Program-made: the position numbers and the translations under genes
Assembly: GCA_963576565.1 (NCBI GenBank)
Contig: OY755047.1
Coordinates: forward strand, 6,108,931-6,172,930
From: Aspidapion aeneum
Taxonomy: Eukaryota > Arthropoda > Insecta > Coleoptera > Brentidae
Length of the DNA stretch: 64,000 nucleotides
Reading direction: 5' to 3'
In this document: positions 21,754-34,800 of the stretch, piece after piece
How the letters are laid out: each line of letters begins with the position of its first letter
Numbering within the stretch: position 1 is the stretch's first letter
Notes under the pieces: generated by a model
What the model saw: only the letters and a program-made list of their open reading frames with translations
What the model was told of the DNA's origin: nothing
Databases searched by the model: none

Positions 21754-23773
21754 CTATAGGCCTTTGTTAAAATAAACCTTTTCAGGTAGTTTATCCCTGC
21801 ATTTTTCCTTCATTTTCTGATGTGCCTCAGGTTCAAGCCAAGCTAATGTTGAAGTTTTTATTGAACTAAAAAAGTAATATTTTACATTAATACAAAAAAA
21901 TAAAATATAGAACTCAATACACATCTTATATAACATATAATTTTTTTAAAAACTTACCATCTTTGAGGAAATAGGGCACAGGCTGTGGGGACCATAAAAG
22001 ACAAGCTAAAATTTAAAAAAAAAGATAATTAACAGTCAATCATTTGGAAATAAAATCCTGTCTTATTTACTTTTTAAGATATACACATTTGTATTTACTT
22101 ACAAGCATCCAACGCCTAAAACTTGGATCGGTCCATGCAAAAACTTGATTCTCTGCATCCATGGGTACTTTTCGGCTCTTTCCATGATTACTGGCAAGAC
22201 TAACATCCCTGGAGCGCACATTATTATCCTTGAAATTGTGACCTTTAATAAATTCAGTAAAATTAGTTTGTTTTAAACTTCTGTTTGAAAGTGGGTGTAA
22301 ATAATGTTAGGTTTAAATGAACTTGATCTTCGAAACTTTCTTGTAAATGCGGCACAACCTGTACCGCCATCTTTCGATCATCACACGAACTAGCAGCAAA
22401 ATTTCACATCAACCTTTAATTGTATAGTATGCACTAAATAGATTAGATGGCGCTACAAAATGATAATAGTGGGCTCGTCTACAACATATTTCAAATCGAC
22501 CTGAATTCAAAAACTGTTTACACATTATTTCAAATCAAACTAAACTTAGTTTGTTTTTCGCCCCATTCTTCTCATTTACCTGACAAATAGCTTTCCCAGC
22601 AGCTAATCTAGAAGATCCAACAATGTTCCCGTTCTCGTCTGAACAGTCAATGCCGTAAAGCAGTTCGTTTTGTCTCATTAGGGGAATATTGACCCAGTTA
22701 GCGGCTGCGACTGCTGCAAATGGCACGTACCTCTACAAGAGATTAACACACACATAAAGTTTTCAAGAGGGTATCATCAATGCACATCTGCATAGGAGTT
22801 TTTATAATAAATGGGCTTCTAACCTGAACAAAGGGGCTCGCTCTCTTCGACCAGTAAGTTTTACATCCCAGTGCGGTTCCCATAGCTGCAGTAGTAGCAG
22901 TTAAATATGAAACGACTAATTGGGTTGTAGTTGTGGGCGATTTAGCGTTTCTATTGGTGTAGTTTACCAGTGCGTTAAACGACTGATTTACCCATTGCCA
23001 GAATACTACCGCAAACGGAGTTCTAAATAAAAAAATGGAAACGCACTTTAGTTTGGAAGTGGCCGTAACTAAACTTTTCGAAACGCACTTCAACTTTTGG
23101 AATTTGATGTAAATGCGGTATAAGGTAAAACCTGTAGCGCCCTCTACCGTGTATTACAAAAAATACCTATGAAATGGTAGAAAACTGTAAAATTATCGAC
23201 TTACAAATTGTAGGAAACTGTAACGCGCGACAGTTTAGTTCGTATTATAAATTGCAGGTGGCACCACTAGATAAAATTTATTGATGCGTTTACATACAAT
23301 TTAAAATTGAAGTGAATTCCGCAAATAACGATTTACATCGCATTCAACACGAAGTGCACTTAAATGTTTTTTTTAACTTACCTATACCACTGCAGCATGG
23401 CGCCCGTAATAGCCATACCTCCAGGAACCTGAAAAGACATTCTTCCAAATACATTTTGTAACTCTCCACTATCAGGATGAAATGCACTCTCATACAGCTT
23501 CCTAAAAAAGGTATTTCTAATGTGAAAAAGACTATTTCAAAACCTCATCTCAACTTACCTTGCATATATAACCTGCTCTCTAGTAGTGCCAGGTGGTTCT
23601 TGACCAGACTTGTATTTCTCAAGCAAGTCCTTGGCCTCATAAAGCTTTTGATCGGATGTAACACATGTTCTCCAGTCTGTCATCCAGGCAAAATACTTGA
23701 AGCGGCCTATGAAGGTGCTTTGGTCCCATAGGGGCTTGTCTAAGTCAACACGAGCTTCTCTGGAGAGGGCCAT
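21754..23773 (-). CDS. Sfxn2: Sideroflexin-2, mitochondrial inner-membrane amino-acid carrier family
   Basis: Seven exons on minus: 23773-23559, 23501-23382, 23022-22824, 22732-22580, 22242-22103, 22005-21958 and 21865-21754. They join in frame to 328 residues; human SFXN2 has 322. Sideroflexins are multi-pass proteins of the inner mitochondrial membrane; SFXN1 carries serine for one-carbon metabolism and SFXN2 has been linked to mitochondrial iron and heme. Family marks: WDQSTFIGR at 16-24, SAFHPDSGE at 77-85, [39 protein letters not shown] and the terminal VYFNKGL. SFXN2 rather than SFXN1/3 is favoured by [27 protein letters not shown] and [20 protein letters not shown]. The start ATG at 23773 begins [17 protein letters not shown], a normal length N-terminus. 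Confidence 0.95.
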
Positions 23774-24756
23774 TTTGTGTCCTACAAAGAATTTATAATA
23801 TCACAAATTACTAAAGCATGTAAAAATGAAATTTTTGCAAATAATAGCACCAGAATTACCTTTTAAAAAATTACCACTTCTTTGGAACACTAACAAAAAT
23901 TGAAAAACTACAGACAAAAATCAATTTTATGAGTTTAAATCTTAATTTAAAGTCCAAAAGATTATTAACGGTTGTATTAATTATTATTATTGTTGATAAG
24001 AAGTGTTTAATATATTCAAATTTTGTTTTGGTGTTTCGTAATTCCTCGGAACACCAAAAAAAAACACTTAAAAATCAGCTGATATTCTGGTCCCCTGTTC
24101 CCCGCCTATCGATTCAAGCTGATTAGATGCCCTATATTTTTCTTACATGCATGGTAAGTTAAAATAAAATAAATAGGGTCCCTAACGTTAGAGGTCAGCA
24201 AAACGGCAAAAACCATGCAGTCGAGCAAAAAATAAATCTAAAAATTTAATTTTAAACTTTATGACGATTGTTAACCTTCAACACATGGCCAAATTATTCG
24301 CAAAATGCATTTTGTTTTTTTTTTATAGTCAAGAAGTCTAGCACCAAAATGAAATGTCATTTTTTGACTCCAGTTTTTGTTTCCTTCATTAATTTACATA
24401 TTTAATTAATTAAATTTGACTATCAAATCTTTAAATAAACTTTTTCAAGAAAGGTATTTGATTTCAAAGATAAATATTTGGTAGTTTATTGTAAGTGGGG
24501 CTCCCAATTACTACGTAATTTATGAGCATCCCCTATAAGAAAGGTATGATCTATTCGCTGGTCAACTGGAAAGACATTTGTCTCACTTTATGTTGCAGAT
24601 GTTTGACATTTTCTAAAAGTGAGGTTATGTTAATTTTCAAAAAAGATAAAAAAATTCGATTTTTTAGTAAATTCACATGGAAACTAGCCGAAAAAAAGAC
24701 CGAATAAAACTTCTTCAGAAACTAGCTTTGTTATGTAATAAAAATTACAAGTTGCC
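23774..24756. promoter_or_regulatory. Shared head-to-head promoter region, sideroflexin-2 / dolichol kinase
   Basis: The start codons of two divergently transcribed genes are 983 bases apart, so both promoters and 5' UTRs must lie here unless an upstream exon exists elsewhere. The DNA is AT-rich. I see no certain TATA or initiator and no conserved ORF. Confidence 0.4.
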
Positions 24757-27700
24757 ATGACCGAATTCATCATAAAAAACGATTTTCCTGTGAGGTAAAA
24801 ATGTACATATTTTTTTATTAACATTTTGGTGTTTTTAAAGCTTTTTTTTGTTATATTAGTATAGCAATAAAGCCAGATTTATTTAGTTTGTATAACCTTT
24901 CAAAAATACTACCAGAGCATCTGATAAACTAAGGGTGTGACAATTTTTTTTCAAAATTTAAAGTGCAGCTTAATTTTTTTTGTTTTAGACCCAATACAAG
25001 TGGAGGCCTATGGACCCTCCTATTACTACCCATCTGCATCTTGGCCTCCTTCTTAAAACATCACATAATTGCTACAAACACATACCAGTTAGTAACAACA
25101 CTATCCCTAGGTCTTTTATTGAGTTCCTTAGGGATCATTCATGCTTCCAGTAAAATCCAAAGACTGAGAACTGTTAATTTTTGGTCTGTTTGTATTGCTG
25201 TATTTATTGGGTGGTGGTTTAATGAGTTTTTAGACAAAGGTAAAAATAAAAACAATTTTTTTTCATAGAAAAAAAAATCAAAATTTTTTTTATATATTTT
25301 TAGAATGGCCATTTTCCATAGCAAGTGGGATTTTCAGTTCCCTAATTTATATAAAAATATTTAAATTACTTTTAACAATATTTCAAAATAGCTTCACCCT
25401 TGGAGAGGCTGGTATAATAGCTCAAGGAGGTGTAATTTTTATTTTTTGTACAATTGAGAATACAGTGAGACATGCTAGTCAAAGTATTGTTCCTAGAAGT
25501 AACATGCAGATATCTACAATGATACTACAGGTAACAGTTTTGTTATTTTTTTGTAAAAAATTTAATTTAAAACGCCTGTTTTTTTCTTGTTTTAGGTTGG
25601 GATAATGTCCATTCTTTTACTAAGTTGTACAGTATATCAATTAAATGCTTCAACACCAAAAATGTTTTATTTTATAACAGTTTTTGTTCTTCTGTTTACT
25701 TTAGTGATGCCTTTACAAGTTTTGTTGGATAAGAATCCAGTTTTTTGGATTTTCAATCAGATTTTCTCAGATATAGGCCTAGTAAGTCAAAATTAAAAGT
25801 TTGGGTCCATTTTAAGAAAAAATATCCATATGAATATATGTCCTAAATATCTTAACTTTTGTGATTCAAGAAAATGCCTGTTGACAAATAACAGATGTGT
25901 ATAAAATTTCACAAAAATATCTATGGCAATTTTACAGATATTTATAAAAAAAGGAAATTTATTAAAAATCTAACTTTTTTTATTATCCCCCCTCTAACAC
26001 AAATGTTGAGGACATATTTTTTTATAAAGTTTTTCCTCAAAATAAACCCAACAAACTGCCTTCTTCATTATTAGGATCTTATTCACACTGTCACCATAAT
26101 TTGGCGGGCAGGGCAGTGGCCTGCCAAGTTTGTGCAAACTGCTGTACCACCTTTTCTTGAAACATTTCAGTCCATATTTGACTTATCTATAACTCTACTT
26201 CAGAATGAGCTATGAAACTTAAACTTTGCACAGTCATAGACCTTGATAAAGTTAGCAGTCCTTCCAAGTTTCAAGGACTAAAGTAGTCACAAAATTTTAC
26301 AGACTCAGTCACTGTTTTTTTGTGATTTGTTTATTTTTCTTGTTTTAGTTAAAACTGATAATATTCTGGGTATTTTGCTCAGGACTTGCAACTCTGGCAG
26401 TCATGTACCAAGTCAACAATGCAAAAAAGGCTTCAACATCTACAAGAAAAATCTTCCATATTCTAGCAGTTGTTGTGTACATCCCTGGACTCCTCTATGA
26501 ATGTTCATTCTTGTACTTGGCCAGTGGTGTAGTTTTGGGAATTTTCATGTTTTTGGAGATGATTAGAATAGTGGGAGTGCCTCCATTGGGGACACAGCTG
26601 CAGGAAGGGTATATGGTGTTTTGTGATGAGAAGGATTCTGGAGTTTTGGCACTGACACCTATATATCTTTTAGTAGGTATGTCCCATCATTTCAAAAACA
26701 TCTCTTTTTTTTATTAATATACAGGGTGTTTGATGAACATCGAAACATAGGCCTTTTTGTGTATTTAGAGTGCGAATTTGGAGAAACGCGTGGACACGTC
26801 GATTTTGTTTGCGAGGGGGACACTTTTTGGCTTTAAATTTTTGTAGCACAAACCCCCTTTGAGGGGTATACTTTACCTCTGTATTTTGAATAGGGAAAGT
26901 GGGTCTAGTGATACATTGTTTTGAAGGCCTTTTGAATGTCCTTACAACCTTGTAAAAATTAAAAAAATCTATTCATTAGTTTTTGAGATAATTGCCTTTA
27001 AACTTTCAAATTTAACATGGACTGATAAATTAAAAATTTAATTAGAATTTTATATTTTTCGGATTTAATTTTTATTTTATTATTCTATGTTAAATTTGAA
27101 CATTTGAAAGCAAATATCTCAAAAACTAATTGATGGATTTTCGAAATTTTTACACAGTTGTAAAGATATTCAAGAGAGCTTCAAAACAAGGTGTCACTAG
27201 ACCCACTTTCCCTATTCAAAATATAGGGATAAAGTATACCCCTCGAAGAGGGTTCATGCTACAAAAATTATAAGATAGCCAAAAAGTGTCCCCCTCGCAA
27301 ACAAAATCGACGTGTCCAAGCGTTTCTCCAAATTCGTACTCTACATTCCCAAAAAGGGCTTTGTTTTGATGTTCGTAAAACACTGTGTATAATTTCTGCA
27401 CCCTTTTAGGTTGCTCCTTGCCTTTATGGATTCATCCTGCCCCCTGTGATGTCGCAAACTCAGCAATGTTTAACATGTTGCCCCTCTTGAGTGGCCTCCT
27501 CAGTATTGGCATAGGTGACTCTTTTGCAAGTATTGTGGGGTCAAATTATGGAAAAATCAAGTGGCCCAAAAGCAAAAAAACAATTGAAGGAAGTATGGCT
27601 TGTATTTTGAGTCAGATGTTGGTTGTGTATGGGTTGAATATAATTGGTATGTTAAATTTTAAACCTCTTAAATTTCAAATTATGTCTTTTTTTTGGGGCC

Positions 27701-28288
27701 TATAATTTTTTTAAATGCAACAATCGAACTAAATTTTACCTGACACATTTAGTTCCTGAGATATAACACAAAGTTATTGTAATTTGTTTTATGGAATGAC
27801 CTTTTTTTATTTGACTTTTAAAATCATACTGAAATTTCTTTTAAAACGATGTATCAACCTGAATGTTTTATTTTTGATTGTTATTTTAAAAAAATTTTTT
27901 ATGAAAAATGTGTCATTAAAAATATGTGATAAAAAATAAAGGAAATATGGATAATAAAAAAATATTAAAAAAAAAAAATAAAGTGTGACACATTATTTTA
28001 AAGAAAATTTTATGTCGATTTTGAAAATCAAGTCCTACAAACAAGCTACATACACCAAGAAGAAATTTTGAGAAATAAAAAAGTTATAGGCACCAATGTA
28101 AGACTAAAATGTTTTTCTTTCTGATTAGCAGTTTTTTTTTATATTTTTTAGGTTTTGTCCCAAATATTTCTGATGAACAACTTATCAAACTTGTTATAGG
28201 AGTCAGTTTTGCAGCCATAGTTGAAGCAAAAACTGACCAAGTGGACAATCTAATTTTGCCATTAGTTACATATATTTTTTTAATTTAA
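24757..28288 (+). CDS. Dolichol kinase
   Basis: Exons 24757-24794, 24989-25239, 25304-25530, 25596-25781, 26349-26676, 27410-27646 and 28152-28288 join in frame to 467 residues (human DOLK 538). The enzyme phosphorylates dolichol with CTP in the ER membrane. This is the last step in making dolichyl phosphate, the carrier for N-glycosylation, O-mannosylation and GPI synthesis. The protein is almost all membrane helices. The C-terminal third carries the family signature: STRKIFHILAVVVYIPG, then GIGDSFASIVGSNYGKIKWP with SKKTIEGS (about 377-405, the CTP-binding region), and VEAKTDQVDNLILPL near the end. The first exon is short (12 codons); its ATG at 24757 follows GCC and its donor fits the frame, but this N-terminus is the least certain part. 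Confidence 0.92.
26722..27387. mobile_element. Foldback MITE with TA duplication in dolichol kinase intron 5
   Basis: TA (26720-26721) CAGGGTGTTTGATGAACATC ... and the inverse ending CACTGTG TA (27388-27389). Inverted similarity runs through most of the arms: GGAGAAACGCGTGGACACGT / ACGTGTCCAAGCGTTTCTCC and GGGAAAGTGGGTCTAGTGA / TCACTAGACCCACTTTCCC. Its right end is 20 bases before the exon 6 acceptor. Non-coding. Confidence 0.8.
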
Positions 28289-28396
28289 AAGACTGAATAC
28301 AAGAGTAATTTTTGTAATTGTTTTTTTATGAATAGACTGTTTTTATCATAAAAATTATTTTTACTCATTTAAATGACCAAAACTAAAAGAAAGATA

Positions 28397-28683
28397 CAGT
28401 ACAATCCCAATTATCTGAAACAAACTTAAAAATAAAAATCCCGATTAACTGAAAAAAATTCGGATTATACAAAACGTGTCTGGGATTCACCTAACTGCTA
28501 GGTTACGGTCTAAAATGCGAATTGTTTAAGTTAGCCGACAGAGTGTTACAAATGTTTTTTAGTCCATCTAATGATATATGCATCCTAAACCCGTATGTTC
28601 CAAAAAAAAATCGGATTAACTGAAATTGCGATTATCCAAAATCACTTTGGCCCACATTATTTCGGATAATCGGGACTGTACTG
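28397..28683. mobile_element. Pogo/Tc1-like MITE
   Basis: Ends CAGTACAATCCCAATTATCT and inverse AGTGCCCGA-type (CGGATAATCGGGACTGTACTG), with TA on both sides. The internal GATTAACTGAAA words are also inverted. About 287 bp, 110 bases after the dolichol kinase stop codon. Confidence 0.7.
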
Positions 28684-30173
28684 TAATAAGAGAGTGGACA
28701 AGTTTCAATATCTAATAGGTAAAGATATAAACAGTCAAATTATCTTTTGTGTTTTTTATTTTTTACTTGCCTTGATAGTATTTTTTTAACAAATATATTA
28801 TTACATAAATAAATAAGAAAAATTATCAACTAATAACCTAGCTAGTATTAAATTTAAAAAAACAAAAAAAAATTATTCTGAATATTTTTTATATAATATT
28901 TTACAACCAAATTACTAAAATTCTTTACTCAGTCTACCAGCTGATTTCTCTCGGTTTTAAGAAAAAATTAAAAAAAAAAAACTAAAAGTAGTATTCAAAA
29001 AAAAATCCTAGAATCTAATATTACAATTTTGTGTAAAAAAAGAATAGTTTTTTCTCACCTCACCTTAAAAACTCTATATATTATATTATTATTTTTTTAA
29101 ATTAGGGTAACCAGATGCCTAATTAACTTTCTGACAATTTCTCTTTTTTTTTGTAGGAATCTACAAGCATAAATTGTTTTTTTGTTGATACTTCAAATTT
29201 TCTCTTTTTTTGAGAAAGAGAAATAAAAAATATCAGCAAAACCATTTTCACTATAACATATCAAAATTTCTGGTCACTCTAGTTAAAAAAAGTACATTTT
29301 TGTTTTGTCACTTCCTTGCACTAATTCTTACTCCACATTAAATAAGTTAAAAGCAGGGTTAGTCTTGATTTGACATGGTTATACTTTGATTGTAGTACAG
29401 TTGAAGTCATTAAAAATGTTCCAGTCAAAAAAAATAGTCCACAGTACAACAGTTATTTTTTAAGTGATAAGTCACAGGCTGAATTTTTGTATATGGTTTA
29501 ATTTTGCCAAGAATTTTTGCAGAGGAAAAAGTTGAGTGTCTTGGTAAAATAAAGCTATCTAAAAAATAGACAGGTGTACTGTGGACTAAAATTCAAATCT
29601 TGCTTTGTCACACCAGTCTCAGTAGTACAGTGTAGATCACAAGGAAAATAAACTACGACACACTCAAAACTAATTGTAAATAATACCTTTCCTCTCTCAG
29701 TTTTTGCGGCATTTTTTGCAAATTTTTTGAAATTCATTTTTTTTTTAATCACAGTCAACAGATACATTTATTGGGATGTCAAAAAATATTTTAAAATGTT
29801 TTTTGAATAAATCCATTTTAATGGTGATACATCATTTTAATGGATTTTTGTGTGGATTTGAAATATTAAATAAATAAAAAAAAGGGCTATTTCATAAGAA
29901 AAATACCAATTGCTAAAATACAATTTTCTAAAAATTTTATTAATAAGTTTGTAGTTTATTTAAAGCTTTAAAATTTCTTAAGAAATCAAACCCACAATAT
30001 AATAAGAGTCTAACTATACCAAATTTTTAAAAACTTTTTGACAACCTCAAACTTTAAACACAAAAATAAATTCACTTTTTTCACTTGCTCACAAATGTTC
30101 CAAAAAAAAGTGCTCATCAATATTTCATAAATTTTCTTACCACTTTTAAGTTTTTTGTATTTTTCTTCTAACA
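28684..30173. other. Tail-to-tail gap between dolichol kinase and tral
   Basis: Very AT-rich 3' flank with A and T homopolymer runs. No ORF or transposon with support. The right part should be the tral 3' UTR. Confidence 0.3.
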
Positions 30174-32518
30174 CTATTGTGTGGTTGCTGGTTCAGTGGT
30201 GTTCTCCTGTGGCTCAGTGTTGCGTTGCTGGTATTGGTGTCTCTGCTGTTGCTGTGGATATCTTTAAAAAAACAAAAAAAACTTTAATTAAAAAAAAAAA
30301 TTTTTTTTTTGCATTTTAGATCAGTTGTTCAGTTCCAAAAAACACTGCCTTAAACTTGGATCACTTACCTATATCCTCCTCTGTAATTGCCTCTGAATCC
30401 ACCTCTAAATCCTCCTCTACCTCTGTAAAAGCCCCTCCTTGCTGAGGCAACTCCAAAAGTTTCAGAATTTAGTTTCCTCTCTTGACGCCAGTCTGTCCTT
30501 TGAGTCTTTCCTTTCGCTCTCTCAACTGCTTCGCATGAAATTTTGTCAAAGAATGATTTGGCCTTGTCGTAAAAAATCTGAAAGAAAGAAATTACATGAA
30601 ATGGGTTTGTTAGTTAACATTTTTTGACATTTTCTAGTCACCTCATGTTCTTCGTCTTGTTCATTGTCTCCCGCACAGGTCTCATTGCCAGAGTCATCTT
30701 TCTTATCTACTTCAGGGACTCCATTAACCACTCCTTCTGCTGATTTGGTTGACGCAGTATCATCTAACTTTGCTTTGGCTAATTTTGTTCTTAGCTCTTC
30801 AAATTCAGTATTAGCTTGTTCAAAATCATATTCAGAGTCGAATTTTAGGGTTTTTCTGTTTTGTTGGTTGGGTGTACCTTGTTGGTTTTGTCTTAAATAG
30901 CCTGAAAAAAAAACAATAACAAAAGGTATTTCTCAGGTTTTTTGGACCTTTGTTTTAAATTTATAAATGCAAAAACCAACATTTTGACTGACGATGAGTG
31001 GAAGGAGTTGAAACATTCGCTTCTGAATTTGTAATTTAAAAGAAAAGTCCAAAATTACTACAACCCTAAAGATGTAAAACATATGTAAAAAAACAAGTAA
31101 AATTTTTAGTTTTAATTAATATGGTATTTTCTAAATTTAACTAACCTCCACGAGGATGAGGTCTCCCTCTCTGTCCCCTTAAAGGAAATTGTCCTCCTCG
31201 TTGACTAACCCAACCACCCCTCTGTTGATTCTGGTAACCCTGTTGATGCTGGTAGCCTTGTTGGGGAGGCTGTTGGCGATGATAACCACCTTGATTTTGG
31301 TAGTTGTTTTGTCTGTTTTGGTACTGTTGTTGATGTGGTCTACTGTTATGTTGAGAAGCTTGGCGATTATTGTCAAAATTGTCACGGTTTTGAGAATCAT
31401 TTCTCTCCCGAGATTTAGGCCTGTTCTGAGGTCCTCTGGGTGGTTGTATGGGTTTCACATGCTTTCTACTGCCTGACGATTCCCGCCTTTGGTTACCACC
31501 TAGTTTAAACAGAATTCAAACATTCAAATGCAATAAAAACAAGGAATATATATTATTTTACAATAAACAACTCTTTAAATAATAAAAATATAAGTTATCT
31601 ACCTGCTTGGGTGCCTTGATCACTTGATTTCCTTGAATGAACAGATGCTGGGGTTGTACTCCGACTCTGTGCCAAATCTTGAGATCTAGAGTGTTCAGGA
31701 TCATTGCCTCCTATTAGGTCATTCAATTTTGAACTTCCACCAGCCCCTGGGGCAATGCCACCAAGACTTGCTTGAAGCCCTGAAGTACCAGCACCTAAAT
31801 TAATGCCTCCTAAGCCATAAGCCCCAAACTGACTCATGGCACCTCCAACATGGCCCAAGACAGGATGTTGTTGAAACTGAGGGGCTCCCAATGAGGGGGG
31901 AACTGATACCTGCATGATTGCAGGGTCATTGAGAGGTTGAGCTGGGTTGTTGACTACCACTCGGATGTCCTTGATGTCTGGAAGAAATAGAAACAAAAAT
32001 TAAGCTTAAAAGATTTTGTTGAAAGTTTTATTTGAGACAGTATAATTTTTACTAATACAACACTCATAGGACTAGAGAAACTCAGCCACTTTGGTTTTAA
32101 AATTGTATAAGTGAACTTCATACAGCTATTTTAGTCTTTATGGCAAAAAGTGGAGCAATGTGAAGTGTAAAGTTACTTTATGTATTAAAAAAATAGTTGA
32201 CTTGGGTTTCTCCAATTCTCGATTGGAGCCTCTAGAAGAAGGATAAATTTCAGCTGTATAAACAAAAATAAACAAGATTAAAGGGACCAGAAATTTAAGG
32301 TACATACCTGTGCCCCTGAACAAGATATAATCATAGACCTGGCTCTGTGCCGGCACCGGGTACTGAGTGTCGCGGTCCTCAGTACCAAAGGAGCGTACGG
32401 AAGCCAAGGCGATGGTACATTCTTGGGGGTCCACCGTGAATAAACGGCCCTCGTACCGAATATCCGCTTTCGAGATGAGCGAAATTTTGGAGCCCAGCTC
32501 CGGCATACCCGCGGCCAT
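30174..32518 (-). CDS. tral: Trailer hitch / LSM14, mRNA-repression factor of P bodies
   Basis: Six exons on minus: 32518-32308, 31977-31603, 31499-31146, 30901-30642, 30577-30369 and 30261-30174; 498 residues. Tral/LSM14 binds DDX6/Me31B and 4E-T in cytoplasmic RNP granules and represses translation; in Drosophila it also affects ER-exit site traffic in the germline. Residues 1-80 are the LSm domain ([31 protein letters not shown]). The middle is low complexity and rich in Gly, Gln and Asn (about 200-330). The FDF motif region is [11 protein letters not shown] near 332-342; FFD and TFG boxes follow (YDKAKSFFD at 403-411, ETFG at 439-442), then RGG repeats. The start [13 protein letters not shown] was chosen over an in-frame upstream ATG because homologues begin at this point. 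Start and first exon lie in GC-richer DNA. Confidence 0.95.
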
Positions 32519-32841
32519 TTTAACACAACGCAAAAAAAACTTAAAAAACTACGCTAAATTCGAGGATGACGCCAGATTTTGAATAATGGATAAATTGGAG
32601 TCTGCCGACGCGACAAGATCAAGATGGACAACTCTCGCGTAATGGCGGTACTAAATGACAGCTGACAATGACAGATCACCGGCCGTTTGTCAAATTTACT
32701 GACAAGTAAAAAAAAAGTAGCGAACTTCGAGTCAGTGGAGGTCTATTCCTGAAATGTGTATTGACTTGTATTTTGCTGACCCGGCTGTTAACAAACTATG
32801 GATACCTGTTCAGCATTTTTTTTGAGGGTTTATGTTCCCAT

Positions 32842-33033
32842 CAGTGGCGTATATAAGGGGGGGCCTGGGGGGCCCGGGCCCCCCCCAGCTAAGATTTTTT
32901 TGGATATTTTCCACATATTTCCTGAATACAAACATAAAATAGCATAAAATACGGCCTCATGGGGTCTCGCCCCCCCCCCCCCCCCCAAACTGCCTTAGGC
33001 CCACCCCGAAACTTTTTTCTATATACGCCAGTG
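32842..33033. mobile_element. hAT MITE (family D, copy 1) with 8-bp duplication
   Basis: GTTCCCAT occurs directly before (32834-32841) and after (33034-33041) a 192-bp element with ends CAGTGGCGTATATA and TATATACGCCAGTG. It contains G and C runs and TAAAATAGCATAAAATACGG. The perfect duplication fixes both boundaries and the hAT class. Confidence 0.85.
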
Positions 33034-34012
33034 GTTCCCATCTTGCATCAAAAGTCGCATACATTAATCTTAATTTGGAAAAATCACATTTTGCCCTTAC
33101 ATTTAACCATTCTTCGATGGTTTAACCCATTTTTGAATAGTCAAGGAATTTCGAAAAAAAATTTGGTTTTGCAAAATATCGACATGGTGCTCCTTTCTGA
33201 CTAACTTGACTTCGCAGATTTCAAAAATGTGACCATTTTATTTTTATCTTTTGTCGTTTTCGAGGTATTATAAATTTAGGCTTTTAAAAAACGCATTTTT
33301 CAGAAAAATCACGTCCTTAAAAATTTTTTGGAAGCGTAACGCAACAGAATGTACGTGATTAAATCTCATTAGTTCGAAAAACCATAGAATTTTTAGTTGG
33401 TTTTGGATTAATAGAGAATTTTCAAAAAAAATAATTATTTTTTCAAAAGTTCGACATGGTACTCTTTTCTAACTAAATCGACCCCGTAGATAACAAAAAT
33501 GCAAATATAATTACTATATCTAGTATATTTCTCAAAATATCGTGAATTTTAGCTTCCATAAAGCGCACTTGCGCCCAAAAAATACATCTTTACATGCTTA
33601 TTGACGCTTACCGAGTTAGAAAGCGAGTCAGTGCGCGCCCAGACGTCGCGCCTACCGTCGCAACGTGCGGAAAGCGCTTATGTCGCACGCTACAGATAGA
33701 TAAACACCCCCTCAAAGACGTGAGCTTTGCATTGTTTACGACTAACTCTGCCCTACACTCTGTTTTGTGTTCGTGCCAACTTTTCAAGCACATGGAATTT
33801 GAGTGTTTCACTCAACAATATTACTGCTGATTCCAACAGGTAGCAACTTTTTTTTTGTTAATTTTTCTAAATTTTTAAAAATATTTTCCTAGTTAAGTTA
33901 ATGGGCTGTTTAGCCTCCTCAGTTCGCAAGTCTATATACTAAAAGCTGAGGCAGGATACGTCAATTTTTTTTTAGTTAAAAAACATATTTTTATATGGAC
34001 GTTGATAATTTT

Positions 34013-34160
34013 TCCTAGGTAGCACAAGATATCTTAAAGATATCTGATTTACATTTTGATTTAATCTGAATGTCTTCAGACCTTTATAAGATATCTTTAA
34101 GATGTCTTTAAGTTTTTGTTTGTCAACATCTTAAAGATATTTTTTATATTGTTTTAAAGT
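34013..34160. repeat. Element fragment built of AAGATATCTT-type words
   Basis: Begins CCTAGGTAGCACAAGATATC, close to the end sequence of the element at 63186-63910 (CCCAGGTAGCAAGG). The interior repeats variants of a palindromic word: AAGATATCTTAAAGATATCT, AAGATATCTTTAAGATGTCT and ATCTTAAAGATAT. The right end is missing or decayed. Confidence 0.5.
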
Positions 34161-34429
34161 TATAACTAATTATGTACATTTCAATTGTAGGTATGGTTTT
34201 TTTAAAATAAAGTTAAAAAGAACGGCAATTATTTCCGCATTTTTTAAGTAATAGTTATTTACCTAACAAGTGTGAAAAGTAGTACTTTTCCGCACACGGC
34301 GGCAGTTCGAATACAAACACCTACATACCGGGTATTAATTTCTAGTTAGTCTTTGGTGAATTCCTTTTAGCGTTTATTGATACTTTGTGATAAAACTACA
34401 CGGTAAAAATTTTTGTCTAGAATGAAAAC

Positions 34430-34800
34430 ACGTTGTTTTCTTAAGTAAATTGATTTACGTTAAAACAATTTGTTTTGAATTAAAAATATTTCTTTTTAGT
34501 TCAACGCAGCGCCTAATCTTGAAATGAGACTTTATGTTTCTTCTTTAATTGTTTTCTTTAAGTATAATCCAGTTTGTAACAAAGCAAATTGTCTTCATAT
34601 AAGTAATATTTTGCTTCCAGAGAAAAGGGTGCCTTATATTAATTCAGTTCCAATTTATAATAAAACAATTTCTGTAAAATAAAGAGACAAGACATTTTTT
34701 GGGCTAAATCAAGCAAATATTCTCTTGGTGAATAGGAAAGCACAAATTATTTTACTTCAAAGCAATTTGCTTTGATCTAAGACAATTTTCTTAGTAGTTC
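34430..34800. repeat. Element built of AAACAATTTGTTT-type words
   Basis: Repeated near-palindromes with a common centre: AAAACAATTTGTTTT, AAAGCAAATTGTCTT, AAAGCAATTTGCTTT, GACAATTTTCTTAG and GAAAACACGTTGTTTTC. Limits are unclear. It resembles in design, not in sequence, the elements at 34013 and 63186. Confidence 0.4.

Noticed and set aside
31189..31476. Hydrophobic plus-strand ORF
   Set aside because: Antisense of the Gln/Gly-rich exon 3 of tral; composition explains the Leu/Val runs.
33594..33830. ORFs on both strands in the CpG-rich patch
   Set aside because: No domain on either strand; kept only as a possible promoter or UTR exon.
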